Source of the DNA: Streptomyces monomycini
GTDB lineage: Bacteria; Actinomycetota; Actinomycetes; Streptomycetales; Streptomycetaceae
Direction: 5' to 3'
NCBI RefSeq assembly: GCF_022271435.1
Contig: NZ_JAFIQY010000040.1
Location: forward strand, 19,858 to 83,857
DNA length: 64,000 bases
This document shows positions 26,779 to 35,100 of this stretch, in pieces. Position numbers and translations under genes: made by a program. A model generated the notes under the pieces. The model saw nothing but the letters and a program-made list of their open reading frames with translations, made no database searches and was not told where the DNA came from. Within the stretch, counting starts at the first letter, position 1; every line of letters begins with the position of its first letter.

Positions 26779-27119
26779 ACCGAGGCCCGCAGCGTGCCGT
26801 CCGGACCGGCGACCAGCACCGGCGTCCCGGCGCCGCCGAGGTCTCGTACGGCCGCGCGGTCCTCGTCCGAGGCGGACTCCGCCTCGGTCACCACGGCCGC
26901 CGCCTCCAGCGACTGCGCGCCGCTCGCGACGGCCATGGCCACCGCCGTACGCAACGCGCTGAGCCGCAACGATTCCAGGGCGACGGTCCCCGCGACATAG
27001 GTGCGCCCGGTCTCGTCCCGGACGGCGGCGCCCTCCGGCACCCCGTTGCGGGCGCGCGCGGAACGGGCCAGCGTGATGATCTTGCGGTCTTCCGGGTCCA
27101 GCGGTGCGGCTTCGCTCAT
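26766..27119 (-). CDS. Cytidine-deaminase-like protein lacking the catalytic zinc motifs
   Basis: 117 residues. The pattern follows small cytidine deaminases: an N-terminal helix with PEDRKIITLARSARARNGVPEG, then AAVRDETGRTYVAGTVALE and the helix LSALRTAVAMAVASGA. However the CAE/HAE box that binds zinc and supplies the catalytic Glu is replaced here (SALRTAV) and the later PCxxC box is missing (GGAGTPVLVAGPDG). The protein is therefore unlikely to deaminate nucleosides. Homologues sit by era in Streptomyces to my knowledge. It may be a structural or regulatory relic. Confidence 0.75.
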   Translation of the reverse strand: MSEAAPLDPEDRKIITLARSARARNGVPEGAAVRDETGRTYVAGTVALESLRLSALRTAVAMAVASGAQSLEAAAVVTEAESASDEDRAAVRDLGGAGTPVLVAGPDGTLRASVQAG

Positions 27120-27205
27120 ACGGGCGAGCATATGCGTCCCGCGGCCCGGCGGGCACGAAGGGGCGTACGGCGACGGCCGGACCCCGTCACCCCCTCCACC
27201 CCCCG

Positions 27206-28138
27206 TCACCCCGCCACCGAGTACATCCCGCCCCGGCGGCCCTCCGGCGACGTCAGCCACTCCAGCTTCGCCGCCGTGTCGACCTCCGCCGACCGGCGCG
27301 GGTTGTGCAGCACGATGGTCAGGTCCGGGCGGGCCGGTACCCGCAGCTGGGTGGTCTCGAAGAGCAGGGCGCCGACCAGCGGGTGCTCCAGTTCCTTGTG
27401 GACCTGCCCGCCGTCCTGGACGTCGCCGCGCGCCCACAGTTCCGCGAACTCCTCGCTGACCGCGGACAGTTCCCGTACGACCGACTCGTACCCCTCGTCG
27501 CCGGGCCGGCCCGACCAGGCCGCCCGGTACTGGGCCACCACCCCCGGCGCGTTCCGCTCCCAGCTGGCGGCGCGGGCACGGTAGACCGGGTCGGTGAAGA
27601 AGGCGATCACGCAGTTCATGGCGACGCCTTCGTGGCCGTGGTTCAGGACGAGCCGCGCGGCCTCGTTGTAGGCGACGTTGTTCCAGTACGGGTCCAGGAT
27701 GTGGGCCGGGAACGGCATCCACGCGTCGATCAGCCGCTGGAGCCCCTCGCACATGTCGAGCACCGCGGGATCCGGGTCCTGCCGCAGCGGCGGGTTGAGC
27801 CCGGCCAGCACGTACAGGTGCCGCCGCTCGGTGTCGCTCAGCCGCAGCACCCGCGCCACGGAGTCCAGCACCTGCGGCGAGACGGTGATGTCACGCCCCT
27901 GCTCCAGCCACTGGTACCACGAAGCGCCGACCCCGGCGAGCACCGCGACCTCCTCCCGGCGCAGCCCCGGCGTCCGGCGGCGCCCGCCGTCGGGCAGGCC
28001 CGCCTCGGCCGGGCTGACCCGGGCGCGGCGGCTCATCAGGAAGTCCCGCAGCTCCTGGCGACGGCGCGGCTTGGCGCCGGCCGGGCCACCCGTCTCCCCT
28101 GTCGTCGGTACGGATGCCGCCCGCGCGGACTCGCTCAC
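27206..28138 (-). CDS. Helix-turn-helix regulator, MmyB-like (XRE plus ligand domain)
   Basis: 310 residues from GTG 28138 (GGGGG six bases upstream); an upstream in-frame extension is rejected because it runs through the promoter region. A Lambda-repressor HTH at about 35-100 is seen in RREEVAVLAGVGASWYQWLEQGRDITVS. The C-terminal 180 residues match the MmyB-type ligand-binding PAS-like domain (HILDPYWNNVAYNEAARLV, LSAVSEEFAELWAR). Such regulators sit next to MFS transporters in Streptomyces and bind fatty-acid-like molecules in known cases. It is divergent, 132 bases away, from a DHA2 transporter. Confidence 0.9.
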   Translation of the reverse strand: MSESARAASVPTTGETGGPAGAKPRRRQELRDFLMSRRARVSPAEAGLPDGGRRRTPGLRREEVAVLAGVGASWYQWLEQGRDITVSPQVLDSVARVLRLSDTERRHLYVLAGLNPPLRQDPDPAVLDMCEGLQRLIDAWMPFPAHILDPYWNNVAYNEAARLVLNHGHEGVAMNCVIAFFTDPVYRARAASWERNAPGVVAQYRAAWSGRPGDEGYESVVRELSAVSEEFAELWARGDVQDGGQVHKELEHPLVGALLFETTQLRVPARPDLTIVLHNPRRSAEVDTAAKLEWLTSPEGRRGGMYSVAG

Positions 28139-28269
28139 GCCGTTCCCCCTGTTGACCGTGGTTCGCCGGCCGCCGACGCGGCCGCCGCGTCCGGACCGTT
28201 CCTGGTGGTCCGGACACCACGATAAGTTCCCGCTCCCCACGCCGTATTCCTGGGCCGCAGGCTCCTCGT

Positions 28270-29811
28270 ATGCCGACCGAGACACTTCCCTCCCCTCCGC
28301 CCGGCCGCACCGGCGAGCCGGCGGCCGCCCCTGTTCCTGGCCCCGGACCCGCATCCACACCCGCCTCCACGCCCGTTCCCGCCCGGATGACCGGCCGCGC
28401 CAAACTGGTTCTTCTCCTGCTCTGCGCCGCGCAGTTCATCGTCGCGCTGGACTTCTCGATCCTGAACGTGGCGCTCCCGGTCCTCGGCCGGGACCTGGGG
28501 ATGGGACAGGCCGACCTCCAGTGGGCGATCACCGCGTTCGCGCTGCCGTCCGGCGGTTTCCTGCTGCTGTTCGGGCGGATCGCCGACCTGTACGGGCGGC
28601 GACGGCTCTTCCTCACCGGACTCGCCCTCTTCACGGCGGCCTCCCTGCTGGCCGCGCTCGCCTGGAGTCCGGCCGTCTTCCTGGCCGGGCGCGCGCTGCA
28701 AGGACTGGGCGCCGCGGTCATCGTGCCCACCGGCATGTCCCTGCTGACCACCACCTTCACCGAGGGCCCGCAGCGCGAACGCGCCCTCGGGATCAGCGGC
28801 ACCCTGCTCTCGACGGGCTTCACCATCGGCATGGTGCTCGGCGGTGTGCTGACCGACTCGCTCGGCTGGCGGTCGACGATGGGCGTCCTCGCGGTCGCCG
28901 GGATCGCCGTGCTGGCGGTGGCGCCCGCGCTGCTCACCGAATCCCGGCACCCCGAGCGTCCCCGGATCGACATACCGGGCGCGGTGACCGTCACCGGTGG
29001 CCTGCTCGCCCTGATCTACGCCCTGTCCACCGCCGCCGAGGCGGGCTTCGGCCGCCCGGACGTGCCGGTCACGCTGGTCCTCGGCGCCGTCCTGCTCGTC
29101 GCGTTCGCCGTCGTGGAGTCCCGGGCCGCCCAGCCGCTGGTCTCGCTGCCGATGCTGCGCCGCCCGACGGTGGCGTGGGGCAACCTGGCGGGCCTGGTCA
29201 CCTTCGCGATGATGAGCGCGGTGATCTTCCTGCTGACGCTCTACCTCCAGGAAGTGCTGCACCTCTCCGCCTTCCTCAGCGGCCTGGTCTTCGGCGTGCA
29301 GGGACTCTTCGCGGTGGTCGCCGGCCTCGTCGCGCCGAAGGTGATCGGATGGATCGGCGCCCGCCGGGCCCTGGCCACCGGACTGGCCGTCCAGGCCGTC
29401 TGCACCGCCGCGCTGCTGGGCCTGGGCACCGCCTCGTCCGGCGTCTGGCTCGCGACGATCGCCACGACGGTCGCCTGCTTCGGCCACCTGTGGGCGATCG
29501 TCTCGTACGGAGTGATCGTCACCTCCGGTGTGCCGGACACCGAACAGGGCCTGGCCACCGGTCTGGTCACCAGCGCCCAGCAGATCGGCCTCACGGTCGG
29601 CATCCCGCTGCTGAGCGCCCTGGCGTCGGCCCGCGTCACGGCCCTGCGGGAGGACGGCGCGGGATTCGCGGACGCCACGCTCGGCGGCATCAGGCTGGGC
29701 CTCGGCGCGGACGCGCTGCTCGTCGCGGCGGTCGCCGTGCCGGCCGCCGCCGGGCTCTCCCGGGCGGCCCGCCGGTCCCGGTCCCGTACGGACTACGCGC
29801 CCGCGAAGTAG
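28270..29811 (+). CDS. MFS transporter, DHA2 family (14 helices)
   Basis: 513 residues starting ATG 28270. A Pro/Ala/Thr-rich 40-residue N-terminus precedes about 14 membrane helices. The DHA2 motif A analogue GRIADLYGRRRLF follows helix 2, and motif C-like GFTIGMVLGGVLTD lies in helix 5. Such pumps export drugs or cationic compounds with proton influx. The adjacent divergent MmyB-like regulator likely controls it. It overlaps by 19 bases, tail to tail, with the AraC-type gene, meaning the two converge. Confidence 0.9.
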   Translation: MPTETLPSPPPGRTGEPAAAPVPGPGPASTPASTPVPARMTGRAKLVLLLLCAAQFIVALDFSILNVALPVLGRDLGMGQADLQWAITAFALPSGGFLLLFGRIADLYGRRRLFLTGLALFTAASLLAALAWSPAVFLAGRALQGLGAAVIVPTGMSLLTTTFTEGPQRERALGISGTLLSTGFTIGMVLGGVLTDSLGWRSTMGVLAVAGIAVLAVAPALLTESRHPERPRIDIPGAVTVTGGLLALIYALSTAAEAGFGRPDVPVTLVLGAVLLVAFAVVESRAAQPLVSLPMLRRPTVAWGNLAGLVTFAMMSAVIFLLTLYLQEVLHLSAFLSGLVFGVQGLFAVVAGLVAPKVIGWIGARRALATGLAVQAVCTAALLGLGTASSGVWLATIATTVACFGHLWAIVSYGVIVTSGVPDTEQGLATGLVTSAQQIGLTVGIPLLSALASARVTALREDGAGFADATLGGIRLGLGADALLVAAVAVPAAAGLSRAARRSRSRTDYAPAK

Positions 29812-30569
29812 GCCGACGGAGTGGTGCCCAGCGCCCGCCGGAACATGGCGGTGAAGGCGCTGGGGGTGGCATAGCCGAGGCCGGTGGCGACGGAGGTGAC
29901 CGGCGTCCCCCTGGCCAGCAGCGTGACCGCGTGGACGAGCCTGGCCTGCTGCACCCAGCGGGCCGGGCTCATCCCCGTGGCGGCGGCGAACCTGCGGTGC
30001 AGGCTGCGCGTGCTCAGATGGGCGCGGGCCGCGGCGTACGGGGTCGTCCAGTCCTCGCCGGGGCTGCGCCGGATCGCCGCGCACAGGTCGCGCAGCCGGG
30101 GGTCGTCCGGGGCGGGCAGGTGCAGGGCCGGTACGGGGCGCGGCGCGAGTTCGTGCAGGAGCAGGTTCATCACCGTGCCGTCGCGGCCCCGTACGTCGTA
30201 CTCCACCGGAAGCCGGGTGGCCTCGTCGATCAGCTCCCGCAGCAGCGGGGAGACCGAGACGACGGTGGGGGCGTCGGGCAGCCGCCAGGCGGACTGCGGC
30301 TCGATGTAGAGGGTGCGCATGGCGACCGCGCCCGCGCAGGTCATCGCGTGGGTCAGCCCGGCGGGCACCCACACGCCACGGGTGGCCGGCACCACCCACA
30401 CGCCGTGACCGGTGGCCACCGAGATGGCGCCGGTGGTGCCGTAGATCAGCTGCGCCCTGAGGTGCCGGTGATCGGGGATGTGGTGGCCGTCGGGCAGGTC
30501 ACGGGCCATCGCGGCGACCGGCCGGGGCACCTGCTGGTAGTCGTCCCGGTCCTCGCTCTTGCCGTACAC
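29793..30569 (-). CDS. AraC-family regulator with N-terminal cupin
   Basis: 258 residues from GTG 30569; ATG 30626 (277 residues) is an alternative with a weaker site. The cupin half shows HHIPDHRHLRAQLIYGTTG and VWVPAGLTHAM; the C-terminal two HTH motifs are in STRSLHRRFAAATGMSPARWV and VTSVATGLGYATPSAFTAMFRRALG. This architecture is typical of regulators adjacent to MFS transporters that bind small toxic compounds. It is divergent from the next MFS gene, with about 100 bases of shared promoter. Confidence 0.88.
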   Translation of the reverse strand: MYGKSEDRDDYQQVPRPVAAMARDLPDGHHIPDHRHLRAQLIYGTTGAISVATGHGVWVVPATRGVWVPAGLTHAMTCAGAVAMRTLYIEPQSAWRLPDAPTVVSVSPLLRELIDEATRLPVEYDVRGRDGTVMNLLLHELAPRPVPALHLPAPDDPRLRDLCAAIRRSPGEDWTTPYAAARAHLSTRSLHRRFAAATGMSPARWVQQARLVHAVTLLARGTPVTSVATGLGYATPSAFTAMFRRALGTTPSAYFAGA

Positions 30570-30672
30570 GCCGCCTCGCCTCCCGCCTGCTTCCCCGTCT
30601 GGCACGTTCTCGACAGAACCTGGCACTCCCGCACAAGCCTGCCACGCCCGCCCCGGCCTAGCGTCGGCTCAT

Positions 30673-31905
30673 GTGATCGAACCAGCTTCCGCTCCCCCGC
30701 GCACCGACCGCCCGCCCCGCTCCGGCCTGACCCGTCCGACGGCCCTGCTGCTCGCCGCCACCAGCGCCGTCACCGCCGCCAACGTCTACCTGAACCAGCC
30801 GCTGCTGGGCGCCGCCGCCCACTCCTTCGGGGTGGCCCCGGACGTCCTCGGCGCGGTGCCCACCGCCACCCAGCTCGGCTACGCGGCGGGCATCCTGCTG
30901 CTCGTCCCGGCGGGCGACAGCCACGACCGGCGGCGGCTGATCCTGGGCCTCGGTGCGGCGTCCGCGCTCGCCCTCGCCGCCTGTGCGCTCGCGCCCAGCG
31001 TGACCTGGCTGGTGGTGGCCGGCTTCGCGGTCGGCCTGCTCTCGCCCGTACCGCAGCTCATCACGCCGCTCGCGGTGGCCCTGGCCGCCGGCGGTGGCAA
31101 CGCCGACCGGGGCCGGGTCGTCGGCACCGTACAGGCCGGCCTGCTGGTCGGGGTGCTCGCGTCCCGCGCGTACTCGGGGGCGCTGGCGGAGCAGGTGGGC
31201 TGGCGGGCGGTGTTCGGCTGCTCGTGCGTCCTGACGCTGCTGACCGTGCTGGTCCTGAGCCGGGCCCTGCCCCGCGTCCCGGCGGCCGCGGCCGCCTCGT
31301 ACCGCTCGACGCTCGCCTCGCTGCCACGGCTGTTCGCCGCCCACCCGCCGGTCCGGCGGATCACCGTGTCCGGCGCGCTGGTGGGGATCGCGTTCGGCGC
31401 GTTCTGGACGACCCTGACGTTCCTGCTGGAGGGCGAGTACGGGTACGGGTCGACCGAGATCGGCCTGTTCGGGCTGGTGGCCGCCGCGAGCGCGCTGGCC
31501 TCCCCGTACGCCGGACGGCTGGCCGACCGGCTCGGGCGGCGCGGCGCGCTCGCGGCGCTGATCGGCCTGGTGATCGCGGGCTGGCTGCTCCTGCTGCCGG
31601 GCGGCGGCTCGCTCTGGTGGCTGCTGGCGGGCGTGATCGTGCTGGACGTCGGGGTCTGGGGCAGCCAGGCCGCCTCGCAGACGTCACTGTTCAGCCTCGA
31701 CCCGGCCGTGCACAGCCGCCTGAACACCCTCTACTTCACCCTGCGCTTCTCCGGCATCGCCGTCGGATCGCTGGCCGGCACGGTGGCCTGGTCGGGCGGC
31801 GGCTGGCCCGCCGTGGTGATCACCGGGACCACCACGGCGCTCGCCGGGCTGTGCGTCGCGGCCGGCCCCGACCGCTTCCCGTTCCGCCGCCGCGGTCGGT
31901 CCTGA
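30673..31905 (+). CDS. MFS transporter (12 helices), drug efflux type
   Basis: 410 residues from GTG 30673; the ATG just before it (30671) is followed by TGA so is not a start. About 12 hydrophobic helices are present. The motif A-like loop PAGDSHDRRRLILGLG lies after helix 2 and a second copy GRLADRLGRRGALAAL after helix 8. The substrate is unknown; the divergent AraC regulator probably controls it. The last 35 bases of the gene, through the stop, recur 98 bases downstream (see repeat). Confidence 0.88.
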   Translation: MIEPASAPPRTDRPPRSGLTRPTALLLAATSAVTAANVYLNQPLLGAAAHSFGVAPDVLGAVPTATQLGYAAGILLLVPAGDSHDRRRLILGLGAASALALAACALAPSVTWLVVAGFAVGLLSPVPQLITPLAVALAAGGGNADRGRVVGTVQAGLLVGVLASRAYSGALAEQVGWRAVFGCSCVLTLLTVLVLSRALPRVPAAAAASYRSTLASLPRLFAAHPPVRRITVSGALVGIAFGAFWTTLTFLLEGEYGYGSTEIGLFGLVAAASALASPYAGRLADRLGRRGALAALIGLVIAGWLLLLPGGGSLWWLLAGVIVLDVGVWGSQAASQTSLFSLDPAVHSRLNTLYFTLRFSGIAVGSLAGTVAWSGGGWPAVVITGTTTALAGLCVAAGPDRFPFRRRGRS

Positions 31906-32006
31906 CCGTCACCCCGTCACCGCGGCCAGTGCTGACCGCTTCGCACCCCGTCATCGCAGCCGTTCCCGACCGCTTCCCGCTCCGCCGCCGCGGTCAGTCC
32001 TGACCG
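31867..32006. repeat. 42-bp direct repeat: MFS gene 3' end duplicated downstream
   Basis: Copy 1 is 31867-31908 and contains the MFS gene's last 13 codons and TGA. Copy 2 is 31965-32006. The 42 bases match with two mismatches (T/C and G/A). The 98-base offset is not a multiple of three. Copy 2 overlaps the 3' end of the CorC-like gene on the other strand, whose last codons are therefore made from duplicated sequence. Confidence 0.9.
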
Positions 32007-33310
32007 GCCGCGCCGTCGTCGCCCCTGACCGGCTCGCACAGCACCGTGACGATCTTGTTGCGGCGGCCGGCCGGAGCCTCCGCGGTCAGCCGCAGCGCCT
32101 TCGGCGAGAGCGCGGACGCGTTCTCGCTGAGGTCGATCTCGGCCGTGGCACCCGCGATCGGCACCCGGCCCAGATGCTTGGCGAGCAGCCCGCCGACCGT
32201 CTCCACGTCCTCGTCGTCCAGCTCCGCGAAGCCGTACAGCTCACCGAGGTCGCCGATGTCCAGCCGCGCGGTCACCCGGTAGCGCCCGTCGCCCAGGTCC
32301 TCCACGGGCGGCAGCTCCCGGTCGTACTCGTCGGTGATCTCGCCGACGATCTCCTCCAGGATGTCCTCGATCGTCACGATGCCGGCCGTACCGCCGTACT
32401 CGTCGATGACCACCGCGACGTGATTGCGGTCCTGCTGCATCTCGCGCAGCAGGTCGCCGGCGTTCTTCGTGTCGGGCACGAAGACGGCGGGCCGCATCGC
32501 CGTGGAGACCAGCTCGGTCTCCGCGTCCCGGCTGATGTGCACCTTGCGGGCCAGGTCCTTCACGTACACGACGCCCACCACGTCGTCCTCGTTCTCGCCG
32601 GTCACCGGGATACGGGAGAACCCGGAGCGCAGCGCGAGGGTCAGCGCCTGGCGGATGGTCTTGAACCGCTCGACCGAGATCAGGTCCGTCCGCGGCACCA
32701 TCACCTCCCGCACCAGGGTGTCGCCGAGCTGGAAGACGGAGTGGACCATACGGCGCTCCTCGTCCTCGATCAGCGACTCCTTCTCCGCGAGGTCCACCAG
32801 CGAGCGCAGCTCGGCCTCGGAGGCGAAGGGGCCCTGGCGGAAGCCCTTGCCCGGGGTCAGCGCGTTGCCCAGCAGGATCAGCAGCCGCGGGATCGGCCCC
32901 ATGATCCGGGCCAGCGGCAGCAGCACGTACGCCGCGGCGGTGGCGGTGTTCAGCGGATGCTGGCGGCCGATCGTACGAGGAGAGACGCCCACCGCGACGT
33001 ACGAGACCAGCACCATCACCGCGATGGCCACAGTCAGCGCCTGCCACGTCTGCTCGAAGGAGCGCAGACAGGCGTACGTCACCAGCACCCCGGCCGCCAT
33101 CTCGCAGCCGACGCGCACCAGCAGCGCGACATTCAGATAGCGCACGGGATCGGCGGCGACGGCGGCCAGCTTCGCGCTGCCCCGCCGCCCCGACCGCACG
33201 GCTTCCTCGGCACGGAAGCTGGTCGTACGGGCGAGCCCCGCCTCGGCACACGCCGCGAGCCACGCGACGACGACGAGCAGGACCGCGACCGCGATCAGCT
33301 GGGTGGTCAC
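31994..33310 (-). CDS. CNNM/CorC-like transporter-associated protein (hemolysin-type, CBS domains)
   Basis: 438 residues, GTG start at 33310. The N-terminal domain (DUF21) has three to four hydrophobic helices (LIAVAVLLVVVAWLAACAEAG, ALTVAIAVMVLVSYVAVGV). Two CBS motifs follow (VREVMVPRTDLISVE; NHVAVVIDEYGGTAGIVT), then the CorC_HlyC domain (VEDLGDGRYRVTARLDIGDL). Family members are linked to magnesium and cobalt export or resistance. The start is 14 bases from the ybeY stop, so it is in the phoH-ybeY operon. Its final 13 bases lie in the duplicated repeat. Confidence 0.93.
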   Translation of the reverse strand: MTTQLIAVAVLLVVVAWLAACAEAGLARTTSFRAEEAVRSGRRGSAKLAAVAADPVRYLNVALLVRVGCEMAAGVLVTYACLRSFEQTWQALTVAIAVMVLVSYVAVGVSPRTIGRQHPLNTATAAAYVLLPLARIMGPIPRLLILLGNALTPGKGFRQGPFASEAELRSLVDLAEKESLIEDEERRMVHSVFQLGDTLVREVMVPRTDLISVERFKTIRQALTLALRSGFSRIPVTGENEDDVVGVVYVKDLARKVHISRDAETELVSTAMRPAVFVPDTKNAGDLLREMQQDRNHVAVVIDEYGGTAGIVTIEDILEEIVGEITDEYDRELPPVEDLGDGRYRVTARLDIGDLGELYGFAELDDEDVETVGGLLAKHLGRVPIAGATAEIDLSENASALSPKALRLTAEAPAGRRNKIVTVLCEPVRGDDGAAGQD

Positions 33311-33324
33311 CGGATCTCCCGCCG

Positions 33325-33822
33325 TCAGGTGACGGTCGGGGCCGGCGACGGACCCGTCAGCCCGCGCTCGGCACGCCAGCCGTCGACGATCGCCGCCTGG
33401 AGGCCGAACATCTCGGCCTTCTCCGAAGGCTCCTCGTGGTCGTACCCGAGCAGGTGCAGGACGCCGTGCACGGTCAGCAGCTGGAGCTCCTCGTCCATGC
33501 TGTGCCCGGTCGGCGCCTCCTCCCCCTGCTTCTTGGCGACCTCCGGGCAGAGCACGATGTCACCGAGGAGCCCCTGCGGGGGCTCCTCGTCGTCCTTGGC
33601 CGGCGGACGCAGCTCGTCCATCGGGAAGGACATGACATCGGTCGGACCCGGCAGGTCCATCCACTGGAGGTGGAGCTGTTCCATGGCGTCGGCGTCGACG
33701 ACGATGACCGACAGCTCGGAAAGCGGGTGGATACGCATCCGGGCCACGGCGTAGCGGGCGACGTCCAGGATCGCCTGCTCGTCGATGTCCGTTCCGGACT
33801 CGTTGTTGACGTCGATCGACAT
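33325..33822 (-). CDS. ybeY: Endoribonuclease YbeY
   Basis: 165 residues. YbeY matures the 3' end of 16S rRNA and aids ribosome quality control. The zinc site is HGVLHLLGYDHEEPSE (HxxxHxxxxxH). The early ERxxxxxxT-like pattern and PTDVMSFPMDEL also match. It follows phoH by 20 bases and precedes the CorC-like gene by 14, the conserved actinobacterial order. Confidence 0.95.
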   Translation of the reverse strand: MSIDVNNESGTDIDEQAILDVARYAVARMRIHPLSELSVIVVDADAMEQLHLQWMDLPGPTDVMSFPMDELRPPAKDDEEPPQGLLGDIVLCPEVAKKQGEEAPTGHSMDEELQLLTVHGVLHLLGYDHEEPSEKAEMFGLQAAIVDGWRAERGLTGPSPAPTVT

Positions 33823-33842
33823 GTGGTGCTGCTTCTCGTTTC

Positions 33843-34871
33843 TCAGGTGCGCCGGCCGTTGTGGCTGTTCTGGCCGTTCTGGCTGTCGTACTTCTCGTAC
33901 GCATCGACAATACGGCCGACGAGCTTGTGCCGGACGACGTCCTGGCTGCTGAGCCGCGAGAAGTGCACGTCGTCCAGTCCCTCCAGGATCTCCTGGACCT
34001 GCCGCAGCCCGCTCTTCGTACCGCCCGGGAGGTCGATCTGCGTGACGTCACCGGTGATGACGATCTTCGAGTCGAACCCGAGGCGGGTGAGGAACATCTT
34101 CATCTGCTCGGGGCTGGTGTTCTGCGCCTCGTCGAGGATGATGAAGGCGTCATTAAGCGTACGTCCCCGCATATATGCGAGCGGCGCCACCTCGATCGTC
34201 CCCGCCGCCATCAGCCGCGGGATCGAGTCCGGGTCGAGCATGTCGTGCAGGGCGTCGTACAGCGGGCGCAGATACGGGTCGATCTTCTCGTAGAGGGTGC
34301 CGGGGAGGAAGCCCAGGCGTTCGCCGGCCTCGACGGCGGGGCGGGTCAGGATGATGCGGTTGACCTGCTTGGACTGCAGGGCCTGGACCGCCTTGGCCAT
34401 GGCGAGGTAGGTCTTGCCCGTGCCGGCGGGACCGATGCCGAAGACGACCGTGTGGTGGTCGATGGCGTCGACGTAGCGCTTCTGGTTCAGGGTCTTGGGT
34501 CGGATGGTGCGGCCGCGGTTGGAGAGGATGTTCTGGGTGAGCACCTCGGCGGGGGTCTCGCTCGTCGCGCCCTCGCCGTCCGCCGCCGAGCGCAGCATGG
34601 CGATGGAGCGTTCCACCCCGTCCTCGGTCATCGGCTGGCCGGTGCGCAGCACCAGCATCATCTCGTCGAAGAGGCGCTGGACGAGGGCGACTTCCGCGGG
34701 GTCGCCGGTCGCCCGGATCTCGTTGCCCCGGACATGGATGTCGGTGGCCGGGAAGGCGTTCTCGATGACCCGCAGCAGGGCGTCTCCGGACCCCAGGACC
34801 GTCACCATCGGGTGCTTGGCGGGGACGGTGAACTGGGCGTGCGCCTGCGGTCGTGTAGGTGTCTGAGTCAT
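33843..34871 (-). CDS. phoH: PhoH-like ATPase
   Basis: 342 residues from ATG 34871 (a longer frame from 34895 has no good spacing). The core is a RecA-like P-loop: GIGPAGTGKTYLAMAKAV (Walker A), then ILTRPAVEAGERLGFLPG, and FIILDEAQNTS (Walker B). The N-terminal 90 residues contain a KH-like segment (IHVRGNEIRATGD). PhoH proteins are linked to RNA metabolism and stress; the exact reaction is not certain. It heads the phoH-ybeY-corC operon. Confidence 0.93.
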   Translation of the reverse strand: MTQTPTRPQAHAQFTVPAKHPMVTVLGSGDALLRVIENAFPATDIHVRGNEIRATGDPAEVALVQRLFDEMMLVLRTGQPMTEDGVERSIAMLRSAADGEGATSETPAEVLTQNILSNRGRTIRPKTLNQKRYVDAIDHHTVVFGIGPAGTGKTYLAMAKAVQALQSKQVNRIILTRPAVEAGERLGFLPGTLYEKIDPYLRPLYDALHDMLDPDSIPRLMAAGTIEVAPLAYMRGRTLNDAFIILDEAQNTSPEQMKMFLTRLGFDSKIVITGDVTQIDLPGGTKSGLRQVQEILEGLDDVHFSRLSSQDVVRHKLVGRIVDAYEKYDSQNGQNSHNGRRT

Positions 34872-35100
34872 GGGCCGGCTCTCTGGCCTGCTCATCCCCC
34901 ATTCGTTGCGCTGCAAAGACGGTGCCCGGCAGCTCGGCTCCTTGGGACACCCAGGGTACGACGGTGCACTGACAAGCCCGAAGCCTTTTCCGGCGTTCTC
35001 CTGTTCTCGTGTTCCTCCGGTGACGGAGTGCGCACGGGCGCGCGTTCCGCGGTTGGCCGGCCGTTCACGCGGGGCGCGCGGCACCGCCGCACGCGGGCTC

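Noticed and set aside
27678..32003. A 1441-residue plus-strand frame across the regulator and transporters
   Set aside because: It runs out of frame over two MFS genes whose motifs lie in other frames. Composition is Arg/Pro-rich, as for GC shadows.
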